Translations under genes and position numbers: made by a program
In this document: positions 1 to 11,639 of the stretch, piece by piece
How positions within the stretch are numbered: position 1 is the stretch's first letter
How the letters are laid out: each line of letters starts with the position of its first letter
Notes under the pieces: model-generated
What the model saw: only the letters and a program-made list of their open reading frames with translations
What the model was told of the DNA's origin: nothing
The model's database searches: none
DNA from: Geobacillus thermodenitrificans subsp. thermodenitrificans DSM 465
GTDB lineage: Bacteria; Bacillota; Bacilli; Bacillales; Anoxybacillaceae
Reading direction: 5' to 3'
DNA: 64,000 bases
Assembly (NCBI RefSeq): GCF_000496575.1
Contig: NZ_AYKT01000003.1
Location: forward strand, 27,438 to 91,437

Positions 1-2993
<2,993 letters not shown>

Positions 2994-4358
2994 TTATTTG
3001 GCCGCCTGTTTGGCCTCTTGGCTGTAGAATTGGTAGTGATTGCGTTTGGCTTTTGCCCGATAGAGGGCTTGGTCAGCATGGAGGATTAGTTCTTTTGCTG
3101 TGCTTCCATGCCACGGATAAATAGCAATTCCGATGCTGGTGGTGACAACTATTTTATGACCGTTAATGAAAAACGGCTTTTGCATGCTTTGGTGCAGTTT
3201 GTACACTTTTTTCTCGATATCCCAATCATTCATTACGCCCCTTAGCAAAAGTAAAAATTCATCTCCTCCCATTCTACACGGGATGGCATTCGGTTCAATA
3301 TTCTCCTTTACCCTTTGGGCAAATCGCTTTAAAAGCTGATCTCCCATATCATGGCCGAACGTATCGTTCACTTCCTTAAAATGATCCATGTCGATATACA
3401 CAATGGCTAACTGGTCATTGGTTTGTTTGGCTTCCTCAATCGATTCACGGACCACATCAAGAAACAATCTCCGGTTTGGAAAACCGGTTAATGCGTCATG
3501 GAACGCTAAATATTTTAGTTGTTCTTCATAATGGACTCGTTCGGTTACGTCAAGCATGACGACTTGGACAGCCGTCTTGTCACCATATTCGATGGGGGAG
3601 AACGCCATCCTTGCATAAATCGTTCTGTCATCCAACGTATGGACTTTTTCGATAAAAGAAAGTTCATCCTTCCAGCAGGTTTCCCATACGGTGTCATCCA
3701 CCCCACAGCAAATGTTCCGTATAGGGACACCTACGATTTCGCTTTTTTGTTTCGCTCCGAACAGCTGTACAGCTCCCGTGTTCGCATAAATAATGATTCC
3801 ATCTTGGTCAAAAACAAGCACCGCCCCGGGCAAATGCTCCAGAAACGTTCTGTACCGTTCTTCGCTCGCTTCCAGTCGCTCTTTGAGCTTTTGCAGCTCC
3901 CATTCCCGAACCTTTCGTTCCGTTATGTCGCGGACAACGGCAACGAACCAGAGATGTGCGTCGTTTGGCAAAACAAACGGGGTAAGGACGGTTTCGTAAC
4001 TTTTTCGTCCGAAAGGAGTGTCGATCTCATCCTCATAAACGAACGTTGTCTTCATTTGTGCAGCCTGTTTATAGTGCGCTTCGAGTTTTACCGCCTGCGT
4101 TGGAGGCAAAACGTCTTCGAACCGCTTACCAGCGAGATGATTCGTTCCAACGGTACGACACGCTTTTTGATTCGCCCATACATAATGAAATCCTCGTTCA
4201 TCAGCCCGCACAATAAAGACCATGTCGTCGATCATATCAAAAATGCTCCATAACAGCCCATAGTGCTGCTCGATCAATGTTGTCTCCACTTGTTCCAAAT
4301 CCTCCATAAAGAAAGGTTTCAAAAGGATGCGAATACCGTTCAATGCTTCCCCCATCAC
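2994..4358 (-). CDS. PAS-PAS-GGDEF diguanylate cyclase
   Basis: Predicted diguanylate cyclase making cyclic-di-GMP from two GTP. Two PAS domains come first (about residues 40-150 and 165-285; the first ends in the VAVVRDITERK signature, the second in VVMLDVTERV), then a GGDEF domain (about 290-450) with HDALTGFPNRR, the metal-binding YIDMDHFKEVND and an intact CRMGGDEF catalytic loop. The four residues at the usual RxxD inhibitory site are EPNA, so the product-inhibition site is absent. No EAL domain and no membrane segment, so it should be soluble and sense a signal through PAS. It starts GTG-ATG 13 bases after the response regulator stop without a clear ribosome binding site, suggesting translational coupling. 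Confidence 0.9.
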   Translation of the reverse strand: MMGEALNGIRILLKPFFMEDLEQVETTLIEQHYGLLWSIFDMIDDMVFIVRADERGFHYVWANQKACRTVGTNHLAGKRFEDVLPPTQAVKLEAHYKQAAQMKTTFVYEDEIDTPFGRKSYETVLTPFVLPNDAHLWFVAVVRDITERKVREWELQKLKERLEASEERYRTFLEHLPGAVLVFDQDGIIIYANTGAVQLFGAKQKSEIVGVPIRNICCGVDDTVWETCWKDELSFIEKVHTLDDRTIYARMAFSPIEYGDKTAVQVVMLDVTERVHYEEQLKYLAFHDALTGFPNRRLFLDVVRESIEEAKQTNDQLAIVYIDMDHFKEVNDTFGHDMGDQLLKRFAQRVKENIEPNAIPCRMGGDEFLLLLRGVMNDWDIEKKVYKLHQSMQKPFFINGHKIVVTTSIGIAIYPWHGSTAKELILHADQALYRAKAKRNHYQFYSQEAKQAAK

Positions 4359-4371
4359 TTGAAACGCTTAA

Positions 4372-5109
4372 CTAAAGATGAATCGTCACCATTCTCCGTT
4401 GTACCTCGTGAAATTTCAATTTCGAAATATAGGCTACTTTTTCACAACTGAAAAAGTGAACCTTGTACGTTTCACCAACGTGTGTAATTTTCACTACCTT
4501 TTTTAAATTGATGATATAAGAACGATGGGTTTTAAAAAAACAATGAGTGAGCCTCTTTTCCACCTCGTTTAGAGGGAGGGTTGTCTCATATTGCTCATCA
4601 GCCGTATGAATGATTGTTTTTCTATTTTCTTTCTCCACGAACAAAATATCTTCCATTGGCAACCAAACAATGGAATGTTTCATGCGGATCTCCAGTCTTT
4701 TATTGAGCGGCTTCATTGATGCAACCGGTTGGTTGACGATTTCAATGAATGTACGCGCTTTTTCCAGTGCTTGAAAGAGGCGTATGCGCTCGACTGGTTT
4801 CACGATATAATCGGTCGCGGATATTTCAAACGCTTTGACAGCAAATTGGTCATCCCCAGTAGTAAAAATCACTTGAACAGACGGCAAAAACTGTCTGCAT
4901 AGTTTAACCGCCTCCATCCCATCGAGTTCAGGCATGTAGATATCAACGAGGACAATATGTGGCCGCAGTTCGAATGTAAGCTGCAACAGCTCCTTTCCGG
5001 TAGCCGCTTCCGCTACAACATCGTAGTTCGGAAACAAACGAACAAAATTCCGCAAAATCGCTCTTGAAACTGCATCGTCATCAGCGATCACGACTTTTAA
5101 ATCATTCAA
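4372..5109 (-). CDS. LytTR-family response regulator
   Basis: Two-domain DNA-binding response regulator. The receiver domain has the acidic patch IADDDAVSR, the phospho-acceptor Asp in VLVDIYMPELDG and the conserved Lys in DYIVKPVER. The C-terminal LytTR domain (about residues 145-245) carries FKTHRSYIINLKKV, typical of AgrA/LytR regulators that bind direct repeats. The start is taken as the TTG at 5109, because AGGAGAGAGG lies five bases before it; the ATG at 5142 would add 11 charged residues lying over that site. No histidine kinase is next to it. The neighbours (FapA upstream, GGDEF downstream, same strand) suggest it controls or belongs to the cyclic-di-GMP cluster. Confidence 0.88.
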   Translation of the reverse strand: MNDLKVVIADDDAVSRAILRNFVRLFPNYDVVAEAATGKELLQLTFELRPHIVLVDIYMPELDGMEAVKLCRQFLPSVQVIFTTGDDQFAVKAFEISATDYIVKPVERIRLFQALEKARTFIEIVNQPVASMKPLNKRLEIRMKHSIVWLPMEDILFVEKENRKTIIHTADEQYETTLPLNEVEKRLTHCFFKTHRSYIINLKKVVKITHVGETYKVHFFSCEKVAYISKLKFHEVQRRMVTIHL

Positions 5110-5194
5110 CGAATCCTCTCTCCTTCCCTCTTCTTCCCTCACCTTCCCTTATTCTGGACAATCTGGATCAAATATATTTGTACAAACAAGAAAC

Positions 5195-7012
5195 TTACAA
5201 GAGAGGGTTGAACATGATTTGTTCGTTTTCCCCCAAGGCCACTTCGATTTGATGTTGCTCTGTTTGAAAAGTATAGACGGTTTGACCGATTTGAACGATG
5301 GTGCCCTCTTTCGCGATGCCAAGCTTCACTGTTTGTCCGCGCGGCACTGTAATATAGGTGGCGGTCCCTAAATTGGATCCTGCCTCTTGAATGAACGCGC
5401 CTTTTTTCGCGTAAGCGCGGCCGCCGCGCATCACCCCTTTAATGTCAAGAAACCCATCGGAGTGGATCGTACAGTTTTGGCATCCTCGGCCAAAAATAAC
5501 GATATCACCGCGACAATAAATGGTGCTGTTTAACGCATAGGCCATCTCGACATAGTTATCCACATTCTGTTTCGATGTATAGGACCCGGTTATCCCTTTT
5601 ATATCATCAAGCAGCTTGACAAGTTGCGGGAAGGAATGAGATTCATTCGGAACACTTGAGAAAAACCATCGTTGCAGCCGTTCTGTCAAGTCGCGCCAAA
5701 CGGATGAAATTTGTTGGCCATCCTCTTTTTTTACGGCCTCTATATATTTCTTTCCTTTCTTTTCTAAATCAGAAAACTTATCGTTCATTAAAAGTTTGAT
5801 TAGTTTAAAGAAAAGAAGTTGTTCACTTTTCGCCCAAGCAAACGTTTTCCACGACGGCGAACGAAGCAACTGTTTGATCAAAATCACCATGTTTTCGATA
5901 TCTTCTTCCATTTCGCCTAACAAGCGGATAAGCTCAGAAGGCATTGCCCGATCTGTTCCTGCTGAAATGGTGCTTCCAATCACATTCTTTCGAATGATCA
6001 CCGCCTGTTTTGAGGTGACCATCGCCCGATGGACATTTTGATAGATGATAACGCGTCCGTCTGCTTCCACTTCCATGCCGTCTCCTACACTTCCGGTAAT
6101 ATCCACATCACCGTGAAAGCGAATAGAACCCGAGCTCATGTTGACATCGCCGTCATGGACGAACGTGTCAACGACAGAAATATGCACATCCAGTCCTTCT
6201 TGTCGAAATACTAACCTTCCGTTATCTACTGCAATGATTTTTTTCCCGTTTTCAGCCATCTTTACCCCTTTTCCTATATGAACAGTAACTGGCCGAACCG
6301 GTTTAGGCGGAATCAGCTCGTTCGTCACAGTGATCCCTGGGGCACCAGGAAGAGGGGGATGGATAACTGCTATGGTTTGCCCCGCTCGAACGGAAGGAAT
6401 ACGGTCTCCTTTTAAGGAATGAACATCCTCACCTTCACCCGACAACTGTTTCTGTTTGTGATCTGTATCGACCATCAACTCCACCCAACCGTTTGTTCCT
6501 TCCCGCGGCTTCACTCCTCTAGCAACGATAAAATCACTCGGTTGTGTCGCCTGTGTAGCTTCAATGATCGCGGCAAAATCGATCCCTTGAACGATATGCA
6601 AGGCTCGGAGTTTTTGTAAAATAGACTCGCAGTCTAAAGCGTTCTGCACCTCAAGCAGCGGCTCGGTTTGCGACTCCATTTGGCCGCCAAGGTCGTCCTC
6701 GTTCAATTCCTTCCGCTTTTTGGCCCCGGGTTCAATGCGCAAAATCGCATGCAGTTTATCATCATCAACAACGATCTCCCATTTCGTCTCGGTCGTCCCC
6801 TCCATAGTTTGTCCGCTAAACCGTTCTCCTTCCGCTGCAGTTGTAGTTTCCGTCATCTGCTCACCGGCTTGATGAGTGCTCTCTCCCCTGCGGTAATGAG
6901 CAAAGACCATAGCATTCACCTCTTCCACCCAGGCTTTTTCCTCGCCGTCTTCCATGCATTCAGATCCCCTCACTCGTGATTGGCTAAGCCGCTTTTTCCC
7001 CCTCGAGAACAT
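5195..7012 (-). CDS. FapA/DUF342 family protein
   Basis: A 605-residue FapA (DUF342, COG1315-like) protein. The family has an acidic N-terminal region and a right-handed beta-helix core, seen here as short hydrophobic repeats such as VRFHGDVDITGSVGDG and GDIVIFGRGCQNCTIHSDG, interrupted by a helical insert at about 380-470. Members are linked in the literature to flagellar assembly and polymerisation, but a biochemical activity is not settled. No signal peptide or membrane segment. Two starts are possible: ATG at 7012 (weak GGGAG) and ATG at 6955 (GAGGGG ten bases upstream). It lies between the EAL gene and the response regulator, with about 85 bases on each side, probably in one operon. Confidence 0.82.
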   Translation of the reverse strand: MFSRGKKRLSQSRVRGSECMEDGEEKAWVEEVNAMVFAHYRRGESTHQAGEQMTETTTAAEGERFSGQTMEGTTETKWEIVVDDDKLHAILRIEPGAKKRKELNEDDLGGQMESQTEPLLEVQNALDCESILQKLRALHIVQGIDFAAIIEATQATQPSDFIVARGVKPREGTNGWVELMVDTDHKQKQLSGEGEDVHSLKGDRIPSVRAGQTIAVIHPPLPGAPGITVTNELIPPKPVRPVTVHIGKGVKMAENGKKIIAVDNGRLVFRQEGLDVHISVVDTFVHDGDVNMSSGSIRFHGDVDITGSVGDGMEVEADGRVIIYQNVHRAMVTSKQAVIIRKNVIGSTISAGTDRAMPSELIRLLGEMEEDIENMVILIKQLLRSPSWKTFAWAKSEQLLFFKLIKLLMNDKFSDLEKKGKKYIEAVKKEDGQQISSVWRDLTERLQRWFFSSVPNESHSFPQLVKLLDDIKGITGSYTSKQNVDNYVEMAYALNSTIYCRGDIVIFGRGCQNCTIHSDGFLDIKGVMRGGRAYAKKGAFIQEAGSNLGTATYITVPRGQTVKLGIAKEGTIVQIGQTVYTFQTEQHQIEVALGENEQIMFNPLL

Positions 7013-7097
7013 GCGCTCACTTCTATCTCCCTATTTTTGTCAATCGAATAAAAGAGGAGGAGGAAAAAGCTATGTCGGTGCATCCATACGCAGTAGT

Positions 7098-7814
7098 TTA
7101 GGCCAACCGTTCCGGCCTGCCTAAAAGATATCCTTGCGCGGCTGGTACTCTTAATAGCTTGGCCTGAGCAAGATCCACTTCCTTTTCAATGCCCTCTAAC
7201 ACGAGCACTATTTTAGGACTGCAATAGTTTACTAGCAAGCTGAGCATTCTTTGCTTTTCCACGTTGACTGCTAGCCCTTGAGCGAAATACCGGTCTAATT
7301 TGATATAATCTGGCTGTAGTTCAATAATCTTTTGTAAAGTGGAGGCCCCTTTACCAACGTCATCAACTGCAATGTAAAATCCGTGCTCTCTGATCCACTG
7401 TACAGCCGCCTTCAGTTCGCCGTCTTTCCATCTGTCGTCGTCTTCTGTTGTTTCGTTGAGCTCAAACACAATTCGGTTTTTAATATATGGAAAACGTTCA
7501 ACCATTTTTTTTAACAACTGTGCAAACTCTCGCCGCGAGATCGTGGATGGGTACACATTTACAAACAGTAGTCCTCTTTTCTGTTCCAAGAAAGGAAATT
7601 GCGAAATGGAGCTTTCTAATGATATAAGGTCAAGCTCGTACAAACAGCCTTCCTCCCGGGCTTTTTGAAAAAACTGTTCGATATTTTTGACCCCATTCAC
7701 CCGCAGCAACGATTCATACCCGAAAATGCTCCAGTTCATTAAATTCCATAGTGGCTGATAAACATGTTCAAACAGTTGTTTGTCGATTACACTCCGAACA
7801 GGAATGAAAGTCAC
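7098..7814 (-). CDS. EAL-domain cyclic-di-GMP phosphodiesterase-like protein
   Basis: Stand-alone EAL domain of 238 residues, the usual size for one domain with no sensor. The signature is ESL instead of EAL (Glu34 in YESLLR). The other metal and substrate residues look intact: VNVYPS (Asn), FELNE (Glu), AVDDVGKG (Asp-Asp), IKLDR (Lys), LEGIE (Glu) and QGYLLGRP. It should therefore be able to hydrolyse cyclic-di-GMP to pGpG, though the ESL change could alter the rate. The start is GTG behind AAAGGAG. First gene of the four-gene minus-strand cluster, opposite in activity to the GGDEF protein encoded last. Confidence 0.85.
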   Translation of the reverse strand: MTFIPVRSVIDKQLFEHVYQPLWNLMNWSIFGYESLLRVNGVKNIEQFFQKAREEGCLYELDLISLESSISQFPFLEQKRGLLFVNVYPSTISRREFAQLLKKMVERFPYIKNRIVFELNETTEDDDRWKDGELKAAVQWIREHGFYIAVDDVGKGASTLQKIIELQPDYIKLDRYFAQGLAVNVEKQRMLSLLVNYCSPKIVLVLEGIEKEVDLAQAKLLRVPAAQGYLLGRPERLA

Positions 7815-8236
7815 CGTTTTGCTACTCCTTTTATAATTCTTTTTTCCTATTAAAAGAAGTTACTAAGCACAAAAGTCATTGTGAAAAAATGAGTTATTTG
7901 TGCAATTTTTACTATAATATTTTTCCATATATTTGTCTAACTTTACACACACGTCAAAAGCATGCATATACCCCTTATCTACATCTAAAAGGACATATTA
8001 CATCCTTTTTTCGACATTTTAAGACATATTTCTTCCTTGTTGTGTTTGTTTTATGTCGAAAAATCCTCCTCTTTGTGAGGAGAATTTTACCAATTCTTCA
8101 ACAAATGAGTTTGCGTTAAGCGAGTTCGTTATATAGTCTATAAATCCTACTTTTCATCGTAGCGTTAGCACTGAGTACCATCATCGGGATACGGCTCGTT
8201 CATGATGTTGCAACATGTTCAATATAGTATATCCGA

Positions 8237-8296
8237 AGGATGATGTCGATCAGAATGAGATTCAATAGGATGATGTCGATCAGAATGAGATTCAAT
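8237..8296. repeat. 30-bp direct repeat, two tandem copies
   Basis: The 30 bases at 8237-8266 are repeated without change at 8267-8296 (unit begins AGGATGATGTCGATC and ends GAGATTCAAT). The unit length is a multiple of three, but no gene is supported here. Confidence 0.9.
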
Positions 8297-8442
8297 TGGC
8301 CATCAATCGCCTTTAGCAAGCCTTCACTGCGGATGTTGGCAAATGTTAACGAGAAATTCGAAAACGATTTCAGTGTATATTGTAAGTTAGATAGATGATC
8401 TTCAATACATCTCATTTTTTATCAAAATTAAGCGAGAACACT

Positions 8443-8475
8443 CCCACTTCAACGTAGCGAAGCGAAGGAAGTGGG
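8443..8475. repeat. Hairpin resembling an IS200/IS605-type element end
   Basis: CCCACTTC (8443-8450) pairs with GAAGTGGG (8468-8475) and is followed by GGATGAATCGCTGC. Hairpins of this form near GAATCGC are common at tnpB element ends in thermophilic bacilli; that recognition is from memory. There is no T-run, so a simple terminator is less likely. Confidence 0.4.
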
Positions 8476-8547
8476 GGATGAATCGCTGCTAATCCATTTT
8501 ACTGAATATACAATATTTTAGAAAAAAACACAGCATAATGTGAAGAG

Positions 8548-8658
8548 ATGAAAAAATGTATTTCTGCATTAAATAGCAACTCAAAGGCTTAACGAAAAAA
8601 GAATACTTAGAGAACTATGTCATATTGCTAAGAATCTGTATAACGTAGGTTTATACAC
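8548..8658 (+). pseudogene. tnpB: Frameshifted N-terminal fragment of TnpB (IS200/IS605 OrfB)
   Basis: ATG at 8548 opens MKKCISALNSNSKA in one frame. After frame changes near 8588-8610 the sequence reads RELCHIAKNLYNVGLY (8611-8658), the N-terminal signature of TnpB proteins (LCHxAKNLYN). Nothing further of the roughly 370-residue protein is present, so this is only the start of a dead element. The RuvC-like catalytic part is absent, so no nuclease activity is possible. Confidence 0.6.
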
Positions 8659-9038
8659 AGATGTGTTTGTTACTGACGTCCGTTTACTATGATGTGAGTT
8701 ATTCCTTTCGCGCTCAGTGTCTTATTTCTTCTACCGCCGGCTTATTATTTCATCCGGACAGAGAATACGTTTCGGTCCATCACATTTTCGTCCCTCTGTT
8801 GCTTGTCATCATGTTTTGGACAAAAAAGATGAACTTCTTCTGCCTATGCGTCATGCCTAGAAATAGGAGATTTCTCAATGAAACCATCCCGGTTTGTCAG
8901 ACTGTGCTCCACCGGAGGGCGAGGCCATTCGGGTTGTCTTTTACGCTTTAGAAGCTTTTAGCTGCTCATTCCATTGAAGCATTTAGCCATACGAGAGCAG
9001 TGTGCTTGGGACGAAAATAAACACTGGTAAAAGAAAGA

Positions 9039-10010
9039 TCATTTAATGAAAAAACTCGCCCCGTGGATCCATTCAAGATCGTTATAGTGCTTGAGGTCAC
9101 GCACAAGCTGAAACAGCGCCTCATCTTTTTGTTTCGCTTCAATCATGCAGTCAAGCTGCTTAACGGTGCCTTTCACTTCCCGCAAAAAGCGGATGAACAT
9201 CTCGGCATCGACGAAATCATGATGAGCGCGAAACTGTCTATCGCTTTTTGGACTTGAGATATGCATTTTCATGGGTAGTGGTGAGTGGTGCCATGTCGCC
9301 ACGATCCGTTCCCAGTCCGGCCGCCAGTCTTCTTCGTCGTGATTGGCGAGATGGTGGTGCAAATCAAAGACGAGCGGCACGCCGAGCTTTTCGCATGCAT
9401 ACAGTGCATCACGCAACGTAAACACCGTATCATCATTTTCAAACATGATCATCCGCTGCCCCCAAACAGGCACGTACGCCCAATTGTGAATCAGCTGCTC
9501 CAACGCTTTCTCTTTGTCACCGTACCCGCCGCCGATATGGAGCACGCAACGGTGTTCGAGATCAATCCCCATCCCGCTCAATAGCTCCGCGTGCAGCTTT
9601 AACGTGTTCAATGAGGCGCGGAACACGTCAGGATCGGGAGAATTGAGCACAACAAAATGCTCAGGGTGAAAATCAAGACGCATCGGATACTCCTGCAAAA
9701 ACAGAGCGATCGTTTGCAACGCCTCGCGAATCGGGGCGAGATAATCCCAGTTCTCTAATTCCGGATGATTGGCGAGCGGAATGAGCCGTGAGCTGAGACG
9801 AAAAAACCGGATCTCATGTGCCTTGTTATGCTTGAGCAAGCGAAGGCAATTGTTGATATTCGAACGAGCAATCCGTTCAAGCTTGCGAATTGCCGCCTCG
9901 CGGTCGCGAAGCACGCGAAATTGCGCTACGGTCATCGTCTGTGAGGGAGAGCAATGGGGAACATGCACGCTCATGGCGACATAGCCAAGCCGGACAACCG
10001 TCATCATCAT
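9039..10010 (-). CDS. uvsE: UV DNA damage endonuclease UvsE
   Basis: UVDE-type endonuclease (323 aa) that nicks DNA 5' to cyclobutane dimers and 6-4 photoproducts, starting alternative excision repair. It has the TIM-barrel pattern of the family, with metal-ligand segments in order: LDFHPEHF, VLHIGGGYGDK, IMFENDD, VFDLHHH, MKMHISS, HHDFVDAE and CMIEAKQKD. Length matches Bacillus UvsE. GGAGGAG lies directly before three ATG codons in a row (10010, 10007, 10004); the third has the best spacing. Monocistronic, with gene-poor DNA on both sides. Many spore formers carry it, in keeping with protection of spores from UV. Confidence 0.95.
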   Translation of the reverse strand: MMMTVVRLGYVAMSVHVPHCSPSQTMTVAQFRVLRDREAAIRKLERIARSNINNCLRLLKHNKAHEIRFFRLSSRLIPLANHPELENWDYLAPIREALQTIALFLQEYPMRLDFHPEHFVVLNSPDPDVFRASLNTLKLHAELLSGMGIDLEHRCVLHIGGGYGDKEKALEQLIHNWAYVPVWGQRMIMFENDDTVFTLRDALYACEKLGVPLVFDLHHHLANHDEEDWRPDWERIVATWHHSPLPMKMHISSPKSDRQFRAHHDFVDAEMFIRFLREVKGTVKQLDCMIEAKQKDEALFQLVRDLKHYNDLEWIHGASFFIK

Positions 10011-10348
10011 TCTCCTCCGTTCTGTTCATCGATTGCGGCTGTTAGTATGCCCAGCCTGAATAATGCCTATGAACGAACATGGTTTTGTAACAGCCAGCAC
10101 AATGGCACATAGATCAGCGTAATCATCCACATTCGACAATATGATTCAACAAGCTAGGCCATTTTCAAACACTATCCTCTTTTCTCCACTACCCATTGTT
10201 GTCACCCCAGTTATCTTGTCTAATTAGTCATCTTCCCATTTACAAGAAATAGGTCGAAAAATAGTTATTCACCCGAATCATTTTTTGAAAAATTATCATT
10301 TAATACAGTAGTACCAAATCTAAACCATTGGGAAAGGATGAGAAATGG
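10011..10348. other. Intergenic region, nothing recognisable
   Basis: About 340 bases between the divergent uvsE and the 10349 gene. It is AT-rich towards the right end (ATTATCATTTAATACAGTAG near 10294-10313), probably the promoter area for the downstream gene. No RNA gene or riboswitch fold is seen. Confidence 0.5.
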
Positions 10349-10834
10349 ATGGTTTGTGTGTGCAATGGAGGATTGTTCCCGCAGCTGTTTTTTACACAGT
10401 CTTCAACCGAGCTACCCATTACAATCCCTGTAGCAGGAACAGCCGTTACAGAAGTGCTTCGTTTGGAGCCGATTACAACCCTCAGCAACGATCTCGTCAA
10501 ACTTGATTCGATGGTTGAACTGGAATTGTCCGTATTGGCGCTCCTATCTGGTGTAGCCTTGACAGGTATCACGTATCGCTTAGAACGTTCAACGAACGGA
10601 GGAGCGTTTACGCCCATTGCGGAGCTGGACGTCGAATCTCTGCTTCCTGTATTAGCACTTGCTGCCAACACGACACTGTTCCCGAACTTGACGTGGGTCG
10701 ATAACCCAGGCGTGGGCACACATGTATATCGCATCGTGATTGAAACAGACGGTTCAATTCTAGGCAGCTTGTTAAGCGACATCACAGCTGAAACTCGTGC
10801 CTTGAATGCTCTTGTCGTCAGAAACAACGCATAA
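10349..10834 (+). CDS. Unknown beta-rich protein, possible spore-surface protein
   Basis: A protein of 161 residues with no assigned family. After a short Cys-containing head (MVCVCNGG) the rest is Thr/Leu/Val-rich alternating sequence with Thr-Gly turns (LTGITYRLERSTNGGAFTPIAEL, GVGTHVYRIVIETDG) typical of beta-sandwich exosporium or coat proteins. It has no Trp-rich core or catalytic motif and no signal peptide. The start chosen is the ATG at 10349 with AAAGGATG eight bases upstream; a TTG at 10328 is also in frame. A strong terminator follows at once, so it is a single-gene unit. The spore-surface role is inferred from composition and from the coat genes that follow. Confidence 0.65.
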   Translation: MVCVCNGGLFPQLFFTQSSTELPITIPVAGTAVTEVLRLEPITTLSNDLVKLDSMVELELSVLALLSGVALTGITYRLERSTNGGAFTPIAELDVESLLPVLALAANTTLFPNLTWVDNPGVGTHVYRIVIETDGSILGSLLSDITAETRALNALVVRNNA

Positions 10835-10836
10835 CG

Positions 10837-10888
10837 AAAAAAGCTGACTCAATGAAAGAGACATACAATCATTGAGTCAGCTTTTTTG
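10837..10888. terminator. Strong bidirectional terminator
   Basis: AAAAAAGCTGACTCAATGA pairs with TCATTGAGTCAGCTTTTTT across a short loop. The A-run and T-run allow use from both sides: after the 10349 gene (+) and the 10957 gene (-). Confidence 0.95.
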
Positions 10889-10956
10889 TTTCTAACGATT
10901 TGTGGAACATGGAAGCTCGATTGTAAAATGTGCTCTGTCATGTAAGAAGGATTACG

Positions 10957-11535
10957 TCAACTATGAATGATAATATGATTTAATGCTCGAACCCCTTCTT
11001 GAAACTGGCGACAGAAAAAAAATCCTTCCATTTTGTAAGTCATTCGTTCTTCTCCCATCTCGAGGTAGAACTGGAAATTGGAAAACGAGAGAGTTTGCCC
11101 TGGTTCAATTCGTGATACTCGAACCGGCTTTAACCAAAACTCCCCTTTCTCTTCGACCATTTGCTCCGCTTGTTCGCTCATATAGTTCCACGGCTCCATC
11201 ACTAGTGGATTAATCCGTTGATCATACTGAATCTCATCCCCTAATTTTGCCGATAACGCGATGCGTTCTTTCGGAGTAACCCGTAAACAGATGAAAGGAT
11301 TGTCCAACGGAATAGAACCCATATTACGAATGACGAAGTTCGCAGCGACCGTCGCTTTATTCCCCTTTGTATTCGGAAGCAATAATGAATAAGTGAAATA
11401 ACAAATGGCTTGAATCCCATCAAGCTTGTTCTGTTGGCGCAAATTTTTTATCTCTTTTAATGCTTGTTTGACAATGTAAAGCTCCTTCTCGATGGCGTGG
11501 ATTTTATTTTCTATTTCTGGAAGACGACTGACCAT
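10957..11535 (-). CDS. Unknown protein with N-terminal coiled coil
   Basis: A 192-residue protein not assigned to a family. Residues 1-38 (LPEIENKIHAIEKELYIVKQ...) form a heptad-patterned coiled coil. The rest is beta-rich with conserved-looking aromatic segments (IQAICYFTYSLLLPN, MEPWNYMSEQAEQ, LSFSNFQFYLEMGEERMTYKMEG, FFFCRQFQEGVRALNHIIIHS). No signal peptide or membrane segment. GGAAGGAGG precedes the ATG. It lies among genes with spore-surface character, and the coiled-coil plus beta design would suit a structural protein, but that is inference. Confidence 0.7.
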   Translation of the reverse strand: MVSRLPEIENKIHAIEKELYIVKQALKEIKNLRQQNKLDGIQAICYFTYSLLLPNTKGNKATVAANFVIRNMGSIPLDNPFICLRVTPKERIALSAKLGDEIQYDQRINPLVMEPWNYMSEQAEQMVEEKGEFWLKPVRVSRIEPGQTLSFSNFQFYLEMGEERMTYKMEGFFFCRQFQEGVRALNHIIIHS

Positions 11536-11585
11536 CGTTTTCCTCCTTCCTGGCAGGATGATTTACTACTCATGTTATATGTATG

Positions 11586-11616
11586 AAAAAAAGAGGAGTA
11601 ATCTCCTCTTTTTTTT
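11586..11616. terminator. Terminator between two minus-strand genes
   Basis: AAAAAAAGAGGAG and CTCCTCTTTTTTT form a perfect stem with A- and T-runs. It ends the 11640 gene, so the 10957 gene needs its own promoter in 11536-11585. Confidence 0.9.
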
Positions 11617-11639
11617 ACGAGACAAACAAAACGGTGTGA

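Larger units (their letters stand above)
7815..9038. other. AT-rich intergenic debris
   Basis: About 1.2 kb, visibly richer in A+T than the flanking genes, with no intact gene. It holds a two-copy 30-base tandem repeat, a hairpin resembling an IS200/IS605-type end and a frameshifted tnpB start, each listed separately. The first part (7890-8115) is an open frame of hydrophobic, low-information sequence without a ribosome binding site. The stretch at 8660-8950 matches nothing I recognise. Confidence 0.6.

Noticed and set aside
10300..10827. A 175-codon minus-strand frame opposite the 10349 gene.
   Set aside because: The plus frame has the ribosome binding site and terminator; the minus frame is Ser/Thr/Val low-information sequence.
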